Part shown: positions 20,292 to 30,483 of the stretch, piece after piece
How the letters are laid out: each line of letters opens with the position of its first letter
How positions within the stretch are numbered: the first letter of the stretch is position 1
Source: Staphylococcus sp. GSSP0090
GTDB taxonomy: Bacteria; Bacillota; Bacilli; Staphylococcales; Staphylococcaceae
Direction: 5' to 3'
DNA length: 64,000 nt
Assembly (NCBI RefSeq): GCF_013391405.1
Contig: NZ_JACBFD010000018.1
Span: forward strand, 21,323-85,322
Notes under the pieces: generated by a model
What the model saw: the letters and a program-made list of their open reading frames with translations, nothing else
Databases searched by the model: none
What the model was told of the DNA's origin: nothing
Position numbers and translations under genes: made by a program

Positions 20292-22700
20292 CTACATCAT
20301 CATCTGCGGTGCGATATCTATTTTTAATGATAATTTTTCTTTTAAATATTGATCATGATAGTAATCATCTAAATATTTTAATGCTTCATGCAATGCAGGT
20401 TCTCGCTTATATTTCACCAATATTTGAAAGCGATATTCATTATTGATTCTTGATAATGCCGCTGGAGATGGACCAAGTACAAGCGCTTTGTCTGTTAAAT
20501 GTTGCAATAATATTTTATGGATATGTTTGGACGCTTCCATAACCTTTTTCATATCTTTGTGTGCAATCGTGAAATTAATTAGAAAGAAATACGGTGGGTA
20601 TTTGCCGATTTTTCTGTAATTCATTTCTTTTTGGAAAAAGGCAGTGTAATCATTTTCTTGAACATCTTTAATGGCGTAATGATCCGGATTGTATGTTTGT
20701 ATAAGCACCTGACCTTCTTTTTCATGACGACCAGCTCGACCCGCAACTTGTGTTAACAGTTGGTACGTTCGTTCACTCGCTCTAAAGTCTGGCAAATTCA
20801 ACATCGTATCAGCATTCAAAACACCTACTAATGTAATGTTAGGAAAGTCTAATCCTTTAGCAATCATTTGCGTCCCTAGCAAGATATCTCCTTTTCCTGA
20901 ACCGAAATCATTTAATAACTTTTCATGTGCACCTTTTCTAGAAGTCGTATCTACATCCATTCGTATAATACGGGCTTCTTGAAATGCTTCTTGTAAAAGC
21001 TCTTCAACGCGTTGTGTGCCAGTACCCATTTGTCTAATGTGCTCACTTTCACAATTCGGACAAAGATTAGGTGGTGTTTCTTGGTGCCCACAGTAATGGC
21101 ATTTTAATTGATCTGTAGACTTGTGATAAGTCAATGAAATATCACAATTTGGGCACTGAGGTACGTGGCCACAATCTCTACACAACATAAATGAGGCATA
21201 GCCTCGTCTATTTAAAAAGAGGACAATTTGTTCTTGATTGTCTAGCCGTTGTTGTATTGCATCTCTTAATTGGTTAGAGAACATAGAGCGATTCCCAGAA
21301 TTCAGTTCTTCTCTCATATCTACAATTTCCACTTCAGGTAAGGCTAGTTGATTGACTCTCTTAGGTAACGATAGTAACTCATATACACCCTTTTCTGCTC
21401 GGGCATATGATTCTAAACTCGGTGTCGCACTACCTAATATTAAGGGACATTGATGGTATTGACTACGCCATTGTGCAATGTCTCTTGCATGATATCTAGG
21501 ATAATCTTCTTGTTTATACGAAGATTCATGTTCTTCATCTATAATAATCATGCCTAAATTCTTAAACGGCGCAAAGACACTTGAACGTGCACCTACACTC
21601 ACACGTGCTTTACCGTCTCTAATCTTTTGCCATTCATCATAACGTTCGCCTTTGGATAGTCCAGAATGTAACACAGCCACTTCATCACCAAATCTACGTT
21701 TAAACCTTAAGACCATTTGTGGGGTTAACGCAATTTCTGGTACTAACATCATTGCTTCTCTATCCAAATTCAGTACTTGTTCAATCGTTTGCAAATACAC
21801 TTCTGTTTTACCTGATCCCGTCACACCATGTAATAAATAGGTACGTTGTTCATGTGCATCTATCTTTTCTGATATGGCTTCGAATGCACGCTGTTGATCC
21901 ACAGTAAGTTGTTGTTTTGCATCTTGTTCAAAAACGCGTGTTTCAAATGGATCACGTTCTACCACTGCATCATATTTTTCAATAAATCCTTTGCGAACCA
22001 ATGTATCTACACTAGATTTTGAAAAGCCCATTTCTTCCAAGTCTTTGAGTAAAACAGTACGATGTTGTTCGTCCATTAAAAAAGCATACAGTTCATATTG
22101 CTTTTTAGATTTTTCTAATGAACCTAATACACTATCATAGTTAAATCCTTCAACAATACACACAGCACGTTGCTTTTTCTTTGTTACGTTTTGTGATAGT
22201 AACGTAACTTCAGATATGATACCTTGCTTTAATAATGGTGCAATTTGTGTTAAATCGTCGTTATGCTGTGCTTCTTTATATGCATAGTGTCCTGACGCAT
22301 CAAATTTACTAGCTAAATTTTCAGGCATTGCATCCGTATCTTCAATAGAAAAGACTTTGGTATATTTTGCTTTAATTGCACTTGGTAGCATCACTTCAAG
22401 CATTGAAATACGTTTCGTAACGAAGTAATTATTATACCATTCTGTTAATTGAATTAATTCTTCAGTTAATTCTGGTTTGATATCTTGAATTTCTTTAATT
22501 TCTTTTAATTTTTTTATATCTATCTTGCCATCAGGTTCATCTGTTATCTGCATAACATAACCTTGAATGGTTCTTGGTCCAAACGGAACAATGACACGCA
22601 TACCTATTTGAATCATTGATTGCAACCTTATAGGAATTATATAATCAAATGTAAAATCAACACTCTTAGAAGGTATATCAACAATTACTTTTGCTATCAT
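20292..22700 (-). CDS. priA: Primosomal replication restart helicase PriA
   Basis: An 802-residue 3'-5' helicase that reloads the replisome at abandoned forks. An N-terminal 3'-DNA-binding domain precedes the helicase with GVTGSGKTEVYL (Walker A), IIDEEHESSYK (DEEH box), and a zinc region containing eight cysteines in CxxC pairs (CRDCGHVPQCPNC and CHYCG...CPNC). It lies 1 bp after coaBC, so they are co-transcribed. Confidence 0.96.
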   Translation of the reverse strand: MIAKVIVDIPSKSVDFTFDYIIPIRLQSMIQIGMRVIVPFGPRTIQGYVMQITDEPDGKIDIKKLKEIKEIQDIKPELTEELIQLTEWYNNYFVTKRISMLEVMLPSAIKAKYTKVFSIEDTDAMPENLASKFDASGHYAYKEAQHNDDLTQIAPLLKQGIISEVTLLSQNVTKKKQRAVCIVEGFNYDSVLGSLEKSKKQYELYAFLMDEQHRTVLLKDLEEMGFSKSSVDTLVRKGFIEKYDAVVERDPFETRVFEQDAKQQLTVDQQRAFEAISEKIDAHEQRTYLLHGVTGSGKTEVYLQTIEQVLNLDREAMMLVPEIALTPQMVLRFKRRFGDEVAVLHSGLSKGERYDEWQKIRDGKARVSVGARSSVFAPFKNLGMIIIDEEHESSYKQEDYPRYHARDIAQWRSQYHQCPLILGSATPSLESYARAEKGVYELLSLPKRVNQLALPEVEIVDMREELNSGNRSMFSNQLRDAIQQRLDNQEQIVLFLNRRGYASFMLCRDCGHVPQCPNCDISLTYHKSTDQLKCHYCGHQETPPNLCPNCESEHIRQMGTGTQRVEELLQEAFQEARIIRMDVDTTSRKGAHEKLLNDFGSGKGDILLGTQMIAKGLDFPNITLVGVLNADTMLNLPDFRASERTYQLLTQVAGRAGRHEKEGQVLIQTYNPDHYAIKDVQENDYTAFFQKEMNYRKIGKYPPYFFLINFTIAHKDMKKVMEASKHIHKILLQHLTDKALVLGPSPAALSRINNEYRFQILVKYKREPALHEALKYLDDYYHDQYLKEKLSLKIDIAPQMMM

Positions 22701-22701
22701 T

Positions 22702-23910
22702 TTATTGCCACCTTGTTTCTAAACTATTCAATATATGCTCCGCTAATTCGACTTTTTTATGCTTACCTAATGGCATAGCGTCTCCATTTTTATAGTACAT
22801 TGTATAATCATTGTCATCGGAACTAAAACCAATTGAGCGATCTCCCACGTTATTGGCAATAATCACATCTGCATTTTTATTATGCAGTTTCTTTTGTGCA
22901 TAAGCTTCAATATTTTGTGTTTCTGCTGCAAAGCCCACCAAGTATTGTGATGCTTTATGTTCACCTAGATATTTCAAAATGTCTGGTGTACGTTTAAATT
23001 CAACAGATAACGTACCATCTTGTTTTTTCAATTTATGGTCCAACATATTTACTGGCGCATAATCTGATACCGCAGCGGCTTTAAAAATAATATCTTGTTT
23101 CTCAAAAAGACTTTTAACTGCTTCGAACATTTCCTCTGCACTTTGTACATTGACTACATCAACATGATTCGGTGGCGTTAAATGCGTCGGTCCTGAAACT
23201 AAAGTTACTTCTGCACCTCGTTTTGCTAAAGATTCTGCAAGTGCATAACCTATCTTGCCTGAAGATCGATTAGATAAAAAACGCACTGGATCTAATTCTT
23301 CTACGGTAGGTCCAGCTGTCACTAGTACACGTTTATGATGAAAGCTGCTTGATGCTGGTACAGCTTTTTGTTTTATGTCATCAAAGTATTGATCCATACG
23401 CGCTACAATTTGTAAAGGTTCTTCCATACGGCCCTTCGCTACATAGCCGCACGCTAAAAAGCCTTCCCCTGGTTCTAAAAAATAGTAACCATCTGAACTT
23501 AAAATTGCTAAATTATGTTGTGTTCTCTTATTTTCATACATGTGCACGTTCATTGCCGGTGCAATAAATTTAGGTGTTTCGGTTGCTAACAATGTTGACG
23601 TAACCATATCATCTGCAATCCCATTCGCTAATTTAGCAATTGTATTTGCAGTTGCTGGCGCTACGATAATTGCATCTGCCCAATCACCTAGTGCAACATG
23701 CTGAATCTCTTGGGGATTTTGTTCTATAAAAGTACTCGTATAAACCGGATTTCTTCCAATAGCTTGGAATGCTAATGGGGTAACAAATTCTTGAGCATGA
23801 TCAGTAAGCATGACTCTGACATCATATCCGGCTTGTGTCAATTTACTTGTTAAATCAATTGCTTTATATGCAGCTATGCCACCAGTAACAGCAAGTAATA
23901 TTCGTCTCAT
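22702..23910 (-). CDS. coaBC: Bifunctional phosphopantothenoylcysteine decarboxylase/synthetase CoaBC
   Basis: A 402-residue fusion making 4'-phosphopantetheine for CoA. The CoaC flavoprotein half (about 1-185) has VTGGIAAYKA, VAPATANTIAKLANGIADD, PAMNVHMYEN and the active-site Cys in ACGYVAKGRM. The CoaB half (about 188-402) begins VLVTAGPTVEELDPVRFLSN. The frame extends to a TTG at 23931, but GAAGGAG (about 23922-23928) overlaps that codon. The ATG at 23910 (MRRILLAVTGG) fits homologues. A terminator upstream isolates it from rpoZ. Confidence 0.94.
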   Translation of the reverse strand: MRRILLAVTGGIAAYKAIDLTSKLTQAGYDVRVMLTDHAQEFVTPLAFQAIGRNPVYTSTFIEQNPQEIQHVALGDWADAIIVAPATANTIAKLANGIADDMVTSTLLATETPKFIAPAMNVHMYENKRTQHNLAILSSDGYYFLEPGEGFLACGYVAKGRMEEPLQIVARMDQYFDDIKQKAVPASSSFHHKRVLVTAGPTVEELDPVRFLSNRSSGKIGYALAESLAKRGAEVTLVSGPTHLTPPNHVDVVNVQSAEEMFEAVKSLFEKQDIIFKAAAVSDYAPVNMLDHKLKKQDGTLSVEFKRTPDILKYLGEHKASQYLVGFAAETQNIEAYAQKKLHNKNADVIIANNVGDRSIGFSSDDNDYTMYYKNGDAMPLGKHKKVELAEHILNSLETRWQ

Positions 23911-24045
23911 GATATAGTAATTCTCCTTCAATTGAATTAGATAGGACGTGGAATACGTCTTTATAATTGAAAATCAAAATGTAATTGCATAGTGATTTAA
24001 TTAATTTTACGATTACTCTTTATTATACACAAAATGATTGCTAAA

Positions 24046-24082
24046 TAAAAAAAGCACACCTTGCGACCGCATGGTGTGCACT
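24046..24082 (-). terminator. Intrinsic terminator of gmk-rpoZ
   Basis: On the minus strand GTGCACACC and GGTGTGCTT bracket a short loop, followed by a run of seven T. A -10-like TATAAT at 24022-24027 just downstream could start coaBC-priA. Confidence 0.85.
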
Positions 24083-24146
24083 TGAAAGATATTTTATTTA
24101 ATATCGCATAGATGACTATATGAAATTCAATATCTATACTACTTTA

Positions 24147-24358
24147 TTAATACGTTTTTAAGAATAGTTCGTCTGGAAAAACTTCACCGTCTGCAATTTC
24201 TTCTAAAGCTTTACCTACAGGTTTTTCTGAAATGTATTTTGTTAACAATGCACTTTCAGTTTTCTCATCTATTTCACGCGCACGTTTTGCAGCTGTAGTT
24301 GCAATTAAATATTTTGAATTAATTTTTGATGTTAATTGGTTTAATGGTGGTTGTAACA

Positions 24359-24359
<1 letters not shown>
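24147..24359 (-). CDS. rpoZ: RNA polymerase omega subunit
   Basis: A 70-residue omega subunit that stabilises the beta-prime subunit. The conserved pattern KYLIATTAAKRAREI is present, ending in the family-typical hydrophobic tail. Start and gmk stop overlap by 1 bp (TAATG). Length is normal for staphylococci. Confidence 0.95.
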
Positions 24360-24985
<626 letters not shown>

Positions 24986-25141
24986 TTACTACCTCTCTAA
25001 ACTATTCTTCTATTATTAAACTATGATACCACAATTTTCATTTAGTTGTATAGCGTCCTATAGCACAAACTTTGCTCATGACCATTTCTTTATGCCATGT
25101 TACAATATGATGAATGACTAAAAATAAGGTGGCTGATAGTA

Positions 25142-26839
25142 ATGGCATATGATGGTTTATTTACAAGAAAAATGGTGGAATCGCTACAATTTCTTGTAGA
25201 CGGAAGAATCCATAAAATAAATCAACCAGAAAACGACACGCTTCTCGTCGTTATCCGACAAAACCGAAAAAATCATCAGCTTCTACTTTCTATTCATCCT
25301 AGCTTTGCTAGAATGCATTTAACAAATAAAAAATATGATAATCCATTTGATCCGCCCATGTTTGCACGCGTTTTCCGTAAACATATAGAAGGTGGCATCG
25401 TTAAAGCAGTAAGACAAATAGGGAATGATAGACGTGTAGAAATTGATGTTCAAAGCAAAGATGAAATTGGAGATACCATTTATAGAACTGTGATTTTAGA
25501 AATCATGGGTAAACATAGTAACTTAATATTAGTGGATGATCAGCGTAAAATCATTGAAGGTTTTAAGCATTTAACGCCAAATACAAATCAATATCGTACT
25601 GTAATGCCAGGATTTCAATATGAAACACCGCCTACTCAAAATAAAATGAATCCTTTTGAAATCACCGGTAATGAAGTCATACAATATATCGATTTCAATA
25701 AAGGCAAAATTGCACGTCAACTTCTTGATCATTTCGAAGGCTTTAGTCCATTAATTACAAATGAAATTGTGAATCGCAAACGATTTATGACAAATGATAC
25801 CTTGCCAGAAGCATTTGATGAAGTCATAAATGAAATTAATGATACCCCTACACCTGTTTTTCATAAAAATCACGAAACGGGTAAAGAAGATTTTTACTTT
25901 ATGAAATTAAATCAATTTTATGATGACGTGACAGAATATGATTCATTACATGATCTATTAGACCGTTATTATGATGCACGTGGCGAGCGAGAACGTGTAA
26001 AACAACGCGCAAATGATTTAGTAAAATTTGTGCAACAGCAATTGCATAAGTACCAAAATAAATTAAATAAATTAATAGATGAACAAGAAGGTACAAAAGA
26101 AAAAGAATTACAACAATTGTATGGTGAACTCATTACCGCTAATATTTATCGTATTAAACAAGGAGACAAAACGGTTACCGCTTTAAATTATTATACTGGT
26201 GAAGAAGTCACTATACCACTTAATCCTACAAAAGCACCTGCAGTGAATGCACAGAATTATTACAAACAGTATAATAAATTAAAAACAAGAGAACACGAAT
26301 TGCATCATCAAATCAATTTAACCAAAGAAAATATTAATTATTTTGAAAGTATAGAACAGCAGCTTGCGCATATTTCAGTCAATGACATTGATGACATTCG
26401 TGACGAACTAGCTGAACAAGGCTATATGAAACAACGCAAACAAAGCAAGAAGAAAAAGAAACAAAAGATGCAGTTACAAGAATACGTATCTTCAGATGGC
26501 GATACCATCATGGTTGGTAAAAACAATAAGCAAAATGATTATTTAACAAATAAATTAGCTAAGAAGCATCAACTTTGGTTCCATACGAAAGATATTCCAG
26601 GTTCTCATGTTGTCATATTAAGTAATGAACCGAGTGAAGAAACGATTAAAGAAGCGGCCATGTTATCTGGTTACTTCTCAAAAGCTGGGAGCTCAGCTCA
26701 AATTCCAGTAGATTTCACTGAAATTAAACATGTGCACAAGCCTTCAGGTGCAAAACCAGGTTTTGTTACGTATGATAATCAAAAAACACTTTATGCAACA
26801 CCCGATTATGATCACATTCAAAAAATGAAAGTAAAGTAA
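25142..26839 (+). CDS. rqcH: Ribosome quality-control factor RqcH (FbpA/NFACT family)
   Basis: A 565-residue NFACT protein. It binds stalled 50S subunits with peptidyl-tRNA and recruits tRNA-Ala to add C-terminal alanine tails. It was earlier described as a fibronectin-binding protein. NFACT-N (about 1-200) starts MAYDGLFTRKMV, a long coiled coil runs about 280-430, then a lysine-rich patch (KQSKKKKKQKM) and the NFACT-R domain with GKNNKQNDYLT and WFHTKDIPGSHV. AAGGTGG precedes the ATG. Monocistronic, plus strand, divergent from gmk. Confidence 0.93.
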   Translation: MAYDGLFTRKMVESLQFLVDGRIHKINQPENDTLLVVIRQNRKNHQLLLSIHPSFARMHLTNKKYDNPFDPPMFARVFRKHIEGGIVKAVRQIGNDRRVEIDVQSKDEIGDTIYRTVILEIMGKHSNLILVDDQRKIIEGFKHLTPNTNQYRTVMPGFQYETPPTQNKMNPFEITGNEVIQYIDFNKGKIARQLLDHFEGFSPLITNEIVNRKRFMTNDTLPEAFDEVINEINDTPTPVFHKNHETGKEDFYFMKLNQFYDDVTEYDSLHDLLDRYYDARGERERVKQRANDLVKFVQQQLHKYQNKLNKLIDEQEGTKEKELQQLYGELITANIYRIKQGDKTVTALNYYTGEEVTIPLNPTKAPAVNAQNYYKQYNKLKTREHELHHQINLTKENINYFESIEQQLAHISVNDIDDIRDELAEQGYMKQRKQSKKKKKQKMQLQEYVSSDGDTIMVGKNNKQNDYLTNKLAKKHQLWFHTKDIPGSHVVILSNEPSEETIKEAAMLSGYFSKAGSSAQIPVDFTEIKHVHKPSGAKPGFVTYDNQKTLYATPDYDHIQKMKVK

Positions 26840-26880
26840 ATACCATATCAATTAATCGTTGAATCCTATAACAAACGAAA

Positions 26881-26926
26881 GCGGTCCTATGAAATCAACA
26901 TTTCTAAAATGATTTCATAGGACCGC
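26881..26926. terminator. Bidirectional terminator between rqcH and the glyoxalase-fold gene
   Basis: GCGGTCCTATGAAATCA pairs perfectly with TGATTTCATAGGACCGC, with T-rich sequence on both outer sides. It serves two convergent genes. Confidence 0.85.
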
Positions 26927-26940
26927 TTCTATATGAATAA

Positions 26941-27348
26941 TTAATTTTTTTCAGGTAATGCTAATTGGAAATTAACACCAAATTTATCTTGTATCCATGC
27001 AAACTCTCTAAATGGTGGCATTTCTGTCTTCGGCATTAAAATAGCTCCGCCACTTTTCAGTTTACTAAATAACCTTTCCATTTCCATCGCACTATCGACA
27101 GTCACATATAGCGACATTGCAGGGTTCATCTCAATATCTACGCCATTCATATTATCAATTGCCATAAACACTTGATCTTTCAACCTAAAAATAGCATGCT
27201 GAACCGCACCTGTTGGTTCTTCATCGCTTTCACTATATCTTACTAAAGCTAATATTTCAGCATCCTCAAATGTATTGACATATAGATTAATTGCTTCTTC
27301 TGCGTTGCCATTAAACATCAAAAACGTTGTTATCTTAGGTATTGCCAT
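26941..27348 (-). CDS. PhnB-like VOC (glyoxalase-fold) protein
   Basis: A 135-residue single VOC domain of the PhnB / DUF3-demethylubiquinone-like group (PKITTFLMFNGNAEEAINLYVNTF at the start, GVNFQLALP at the end). These are dimeric metal-enzyme folds with mostly unknown substrates; none can be assigned here. The open frame goes to 27375, but AGGAGGT sits 6-7 nt before the ATG at 27348. Monocistronic. Confidence 0.8.
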   Translation of the reverse strand: MAIPKITTFLMFNGNAEEAINLYVNTFEDAEILALVRYSESDEEPTGAVQHAIFRLKDQVFMAIDNMNGVDIEMNPAMSLYVTVDSAMEMERLFSKLKSGGAILMPKTEMPPFREFAWIQDKFGVNFQLALPEKN

Positions 27349-27439
27349 GATTCTACCTCCTAAACCTTTATACACTTTAGAATAAAGGATATACGATCAA
27401 AAATCGAATTTCAGTATTCTTGCTTGTATTTAACTTAAT

Positions 27440-28294
27440 TTAAGATAAATTAATAAAGCCACTGCCAAGTACGTCACGTACATCATGAATGACTAAAAAG
27501 GCATTTTCATCTTCTTCATTTACTAATTTTTTGACTCTAGTAACTTGTGATTGTGGCACAACAACATATAACATACTTGTTTCATGTTTAGCATAGCCAC
27601 CTTTACCATTCAGTATCGTAGAGCCTCTACCTGTAAAGCTATTGATTTTATCACTAATCGTTTCATTTTTACTAGAAATGACAGTGACTGCCTTCTTAGG
27701 ATTAAAACCTTCAATTATAAATGAGGTTGCACGTTCGGTAATAAAAATCATTATAATAGTAAATAACACGTTCGTGAGTGGCAATACAAATAAAAATGAC
27801 AGTACGACTAAACCGTCTAATACAAAAATTCCCTGTGCTGTTTTAATATCAAAATACTTATTAAGCATTTTGGCAATAACAGATGTACCCCCTATGACAC
27901 CACCTGATGCAATCACTAAACCAATGCCGACACCAACTAGTACACCACCAAACGTTGCATTAATGACAAAATTATCTACGCCAGTCTGCCAATGCTCAGT
28001 TAAATCTAAAAATATAGAAATAGAAGTATTGGCGACCAAAGTATATATAGCTGTCTTCGTACTTAAAAATTTCCATCCAACAATAATTACAACTGTATTA
28101 ATAATTAAAGACGTAAGCGCTGGCGACCAACCAAATGCATATTTAAGCGCTAATGACATACCAACTGTACCACCGTCACCTAAATTTGAGCCTAGAATAA
28201 AGCAATTGACTGCAATCGCACTTATAAAAGAGCCAATAAGACATATGATCATATCTTTTGTATGATTTTTAATTAATGCTTGAATTTTTTTCAT
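27440..28294 (-). CDS. YitT-family (DUF161/DUF2179) membrane protein
   Basis: A 284-residue protein with about five membrane spans in the first 200 residues (for example CLIGSFISAIAVNCFILG and GGVLVGVGIGLVIASGGVIGGT). It ends in a soluble DUF2179 domain (about 205-284) with FTGRGSTILNGKGGY. The family is widespread in Firmicutes; transport or membrane-stress roles are proposed but unproven. A GGGGGG-rich ribosome site precedes the ATG. Its upstream region (28295-28534) is shared with the divergent small membrane peptide gene. Confidence 0.85.
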   Translation of the reverse strand: MKKIQALIKNHTKDMIICLIGSFISAIAVNCFILGSNLGDGGTVGMSLALKYAFGWSPALTSLIINTVVIIVGWKFLSTKTAIYTLVANTSISIFLDLTEHWQTGVDNFVINATFGGVLVGVGIGLVIASGGVIGGTSVIAKMLNKYFDIKTAQGIFVLDGLVVLSFLFVLPLTNVLFTIIMIFITERATSFIIEGFNPKKAVTVISSKNETISDKINSFTGRGSTILNGKGGYAKHETSMLYVVVPQSQVTRVKKLVNEEDENAFLVIHDVRDVLGSGFINLS

Positions 28295-28476
28295 ACCAGT
28301 CCCCCCTCACTAAAAAGTATCAAACCTTTAATAGCAATGCTTTATGATTTACTTTAAAATAAGTATATAGATTTTGATGACATCATATACTTTTGATTTG
28401 ATATTTTAATTAATAAACTAAGCATATCACATGAATATACTTAGTAACTGTTATACTTTATTTAATCACTTTTTCT

Positions 28477-28505
28477 TTTACCATTTTAACTTCTACCGTT
28501 AAAAT
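28477..28505 (+). promoter_or_regulatory. Promoter of the 27-residue membrane peptide gene
   Basis: TTTACC (28477-28482) and TAAAAT (28500-28505) are separated by 17 bp, 30 bp before the start codon, so the leader is only about 22 nt. Confidence 0.6.
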
Positions 28506-28534
28506 GAAACTAAATTACATTGGAGGTCATTTTC

Positions 28535-28618
28535 ATGTCTTTTTATATTATTCCTTTACTTATTGCAGCCCTTGTAATACTTGTAGGCTACATCATTATT
28601 AAAATAATGATACGTTAA
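28535..28618 (+). CDS. 27-residue hydrophobic membrane peptide, function unknown
   Basis: The frame reads MSFYIIPLLIAALVILVGYI followed by IIKIMIR and a stop. It is one membrane helix with a positively charged C-terminal end. Ribosome site GGAGG at 28522-28526 with good spacing, a 17-bp-spaced promoter upstream and a perfect hairpin terminator at 28671-28701 make a complete gene. The layout resembles small single-span peptides such as type I toxins or membrane-protein regulators, but no antisense RNA or partner is evident. Family not recognised. Confidence 0.65.
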   Translation: MSFYIIPLLIAALVILVGYIIIKIMIR

Positions 28619-28670
28619 AATAACATTCTACAAATATATAACCGTACTAACGTATATATGTTTGAAGGGC

Positions 28671-28701
28671 GTGGGACAGAAATAGATGTCCCACTTTTTT
28701 T
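28671..28701 (+). terminator. Intrinsic terminator of the small peptide gene
   Basis: GTGGGACA and TGTCCCAC form a perfect 8-bp stem followed by seven T. The stem is the minimal version of the GTGGGAC-type hairpin seen at 3073-3117. Confidence 0.88.
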
Positions 28702-28781
28702 ATTTATTTTGCCCATATCGCTTTAAACTAACTAGAGAAGATCGATTAATATCAACGTTGTTTTGTCTCTTATTTTAAATA

Positions 28782-28827
28782 GGGGCTAATCAAACTTATT
28801 TAATAAAATAAATTTGGTTAGCCCCTA
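28782..28827. terminator. Hairpin terminator at the end of the pyr operon
   Basis: AGGGGCTAATCAAA and TTTGGTTAGCCCCT form a long stem about 50 bp after the 61-residue gene on the minus strand. It faces the plus-strand terminator at 28671-28701. Coordinates may be off by one or two bases. Confidence 0.7.
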
Positions 28828-28873
28828 AATATTTAGCATGTTGTTAAATTAAATCGTCTATATGATAGGCTTG

Positions 28874-29059
28874 TTATTTAATATGCCCTTTTTGCTTTAT
28901 AGTCGATTTAGATTTTTTATATATATTGTCTTCTGATTTATGCTTTAGCATATCGTAATCAATATCTGATGTGTTTTGACTTCTATAATCTTCATTTTTG
29001 TTCAAAAATTTATTCAAATGTGCGAAATGATTATAAGCTGCTTTCGGGTCTTTTGTCAT
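28874..29059 (-). CDS. 61-residue hypothetical protein at the end of the pyr operon
   Basis: A small basic, hydrophilic protein starting MTKDPKAAYNHFAHL, rich in Lys, Asn and Asp, with no membrane segment or cysteine. GGAGGG lies 6 nt before the ATG, and the gene starts 21 bp after pyrE. It is therefore translated from the pyr transcript or a late segment of it. I cannot name a family. The good ribosome site and tight linkage argue that it is real. Confidence 0.65.
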   Translation of the reverse strand: MTKDPKAAYNHFAHLNKFLNKNEDYRSQNTSDIDYDMLKHKSEDNIYKKSKSTIKQKGHIK

Positions 29060-29080
29060 AACATCCCTCCACTTAGTATA

Positions 29081-29692
29081 TTATGACAAGTTGTCTCTCC
29101 AATCAACTAAAGACCTAATATCATTGTCAGAAATTTCTCCATTTTCCTTTGCAACATCAATTAATTCATTGTAATTACTTAATGTATAAAATGGGATTTT
29201 CGCTTGTTCAAACTGTTCATCCGCTTTTTTAAGACCATAAGTAAAAATGGCTACAACACCAATAACATCTGCACCCGCTTCTCTTAAAGCTTCGACCGCA
29301 GTAATTGATGAACCTCCTGTTGAAATTAAATCTTCAATTACAACGACTTTTTTCCCCTTACTTAATGCACCTTCAATTTGATTTTGTTTGCCATGACTTT
29401 TACTTTTAGAACGAACATAGTTCATCGGTAAAGCTAATTTTTCAGAAACATACGCAGCATGTGGAATACCAGCCGTGGCAGTACCTGAAACAATTTCTAC
29501 ATCTGTAAAATATGTTTCAATTAAATCGCAAAGTCCATCTCTAATATGCTGACGTACTTCCGGATATCCAAGCGTTACACGATTATCACAATATATTGGT
29601 GATTTTATACCTGAACTCCAAGTAAATGGATCGTTTGGTGATAATGATACTGCTTCAATTTCTAATAATGCTTTTGCAATTGCTTTAGCCAT
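29081..29692 (-). CDS. pyrE: Orotate phosphoribosyltransferase
   Basis: A 203-residue enzyme joining orotate and PRPP to give OMP. The PRPP motif is [10 protein letters not shown] (120-129) and the N-terminal part has [11 protein letters not shown]. It lies 1 bp after pyrF and forms the last enzyme gene of the UMP operon. Confidence 0.96.
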   Translation of the reverse strand: MAKAIAKALLEIEAVSLSPNDPFTWSSGIKSPIYCDNRVTLGYPEVRQHIRDGLCDLIETYFTDVEIVSGTATAGIPHAAYVSEKLALPMNYVRSKSKSHGKQNQIEGALSKGKKVVVIEDLISTGGSSITAVEALREAGADVIGVVAIFTYGLKKADEQFEQAKIPFYTLSNYNELIDVAKENGEISDNDIRSLVDWRDNLS

Positions 29693-29693
29693 A

Positions 29694-30386
29694 TTAACCT
29701 AACCAACTTTCTTTGATTTTATGATAACTTGCTACTGGGTTTTCACTTTTGGTAATTGGTCTACCAACAACAATATGTGTTGAACCTAATTTTTTAGCAT
29801 CTTCTGGTGTTGTAATACGCTTTTGATCGTCTGAGCTAGCATCTTTGGGTCTGATACCAGGTGTTACCTTTAAAAAATCGTTCCCTAATTCTTGTTTTAC
29901 TAATTCTGCTTCTAATGGTGAACATACGATGCCATCCAAACCAGATGATTGAGCTAAAGTTGCATAGTTCAATACAGCTTCCTCAATCGATGTTTGAATA
30001 TTTTGTTCGTTATGCAGCATCGTTTCTGTAGTTGACGTCAATTGAGTAACCGCAATTAATTTAATATTCGGGTTGTGTTTTTGCAAACCATTTAAGGCTT
30101 GTTTCATCATTTCTGAACCACCTGCAGCATGCACATTCACAAGGTCCACATTAAGTTTACTCAAGCCTTCCATTGCTTTACCAACCGTATTAGGAATATC
30201 GTGTAATTTTAAATCAAGAAAAATATCATGACCTCTATCCTTTATTGAAGCAATTAATTGAGGCCCAGTTTGATAAAAAAGTTCCATACCAATTTTAACA
30301 AATAATGGTTCATTAAATTGGTCTAAAAACTGGTTGACAGCTTCTGTTGAATCAAAATCTAAAGCAATAATTGGCAAGTTTTTCAT
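29694..30386 (-). CDS. pyrF: Orotidine 5'-phosphate decarboxylase
   Basis: A 230-residue TIM barrel that decarboxylates OMP to UMP. The catalytic motif [10 protein letters not shown] (58-67) has Asp58, Lys60 and Asp63. The phosphate-binding end reads VTPGIRP and VVGRPITKS. It follows carB after 97 bp with no hairpin seen, and is nearly fused to pyrE. Confidence 0.96.
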   Translation of the reverse strand: MKNLPIIALDFDSTEAVNQFLDQFNEPLFVKIGMELFYQTGPQLIASIKDRGHDIFLDLKLHDIPNTVGKAMEGLSKLNVDLVNVHAAGGSEMMKQALNGLQKHNPNIKLIAVTQLTSTTETMLHNEQNIQTSIEEAVLNYATLAQSSGLDGIVCSPLEAELVKQELGNDFLKVTPGIRPKDASSDDQKRITTPEDAKKLGSTHIVVGRPITKSENPVASYHKIKESWLG

Positions 30387-30483
30387 CTAGAACTACATCC
30401 TAACCTTTTTTATTTCATCTTATTGTATCCATAATAAAGTATATGAGTATTTATCATTATCACGTTTTATTATTTATGAATGA

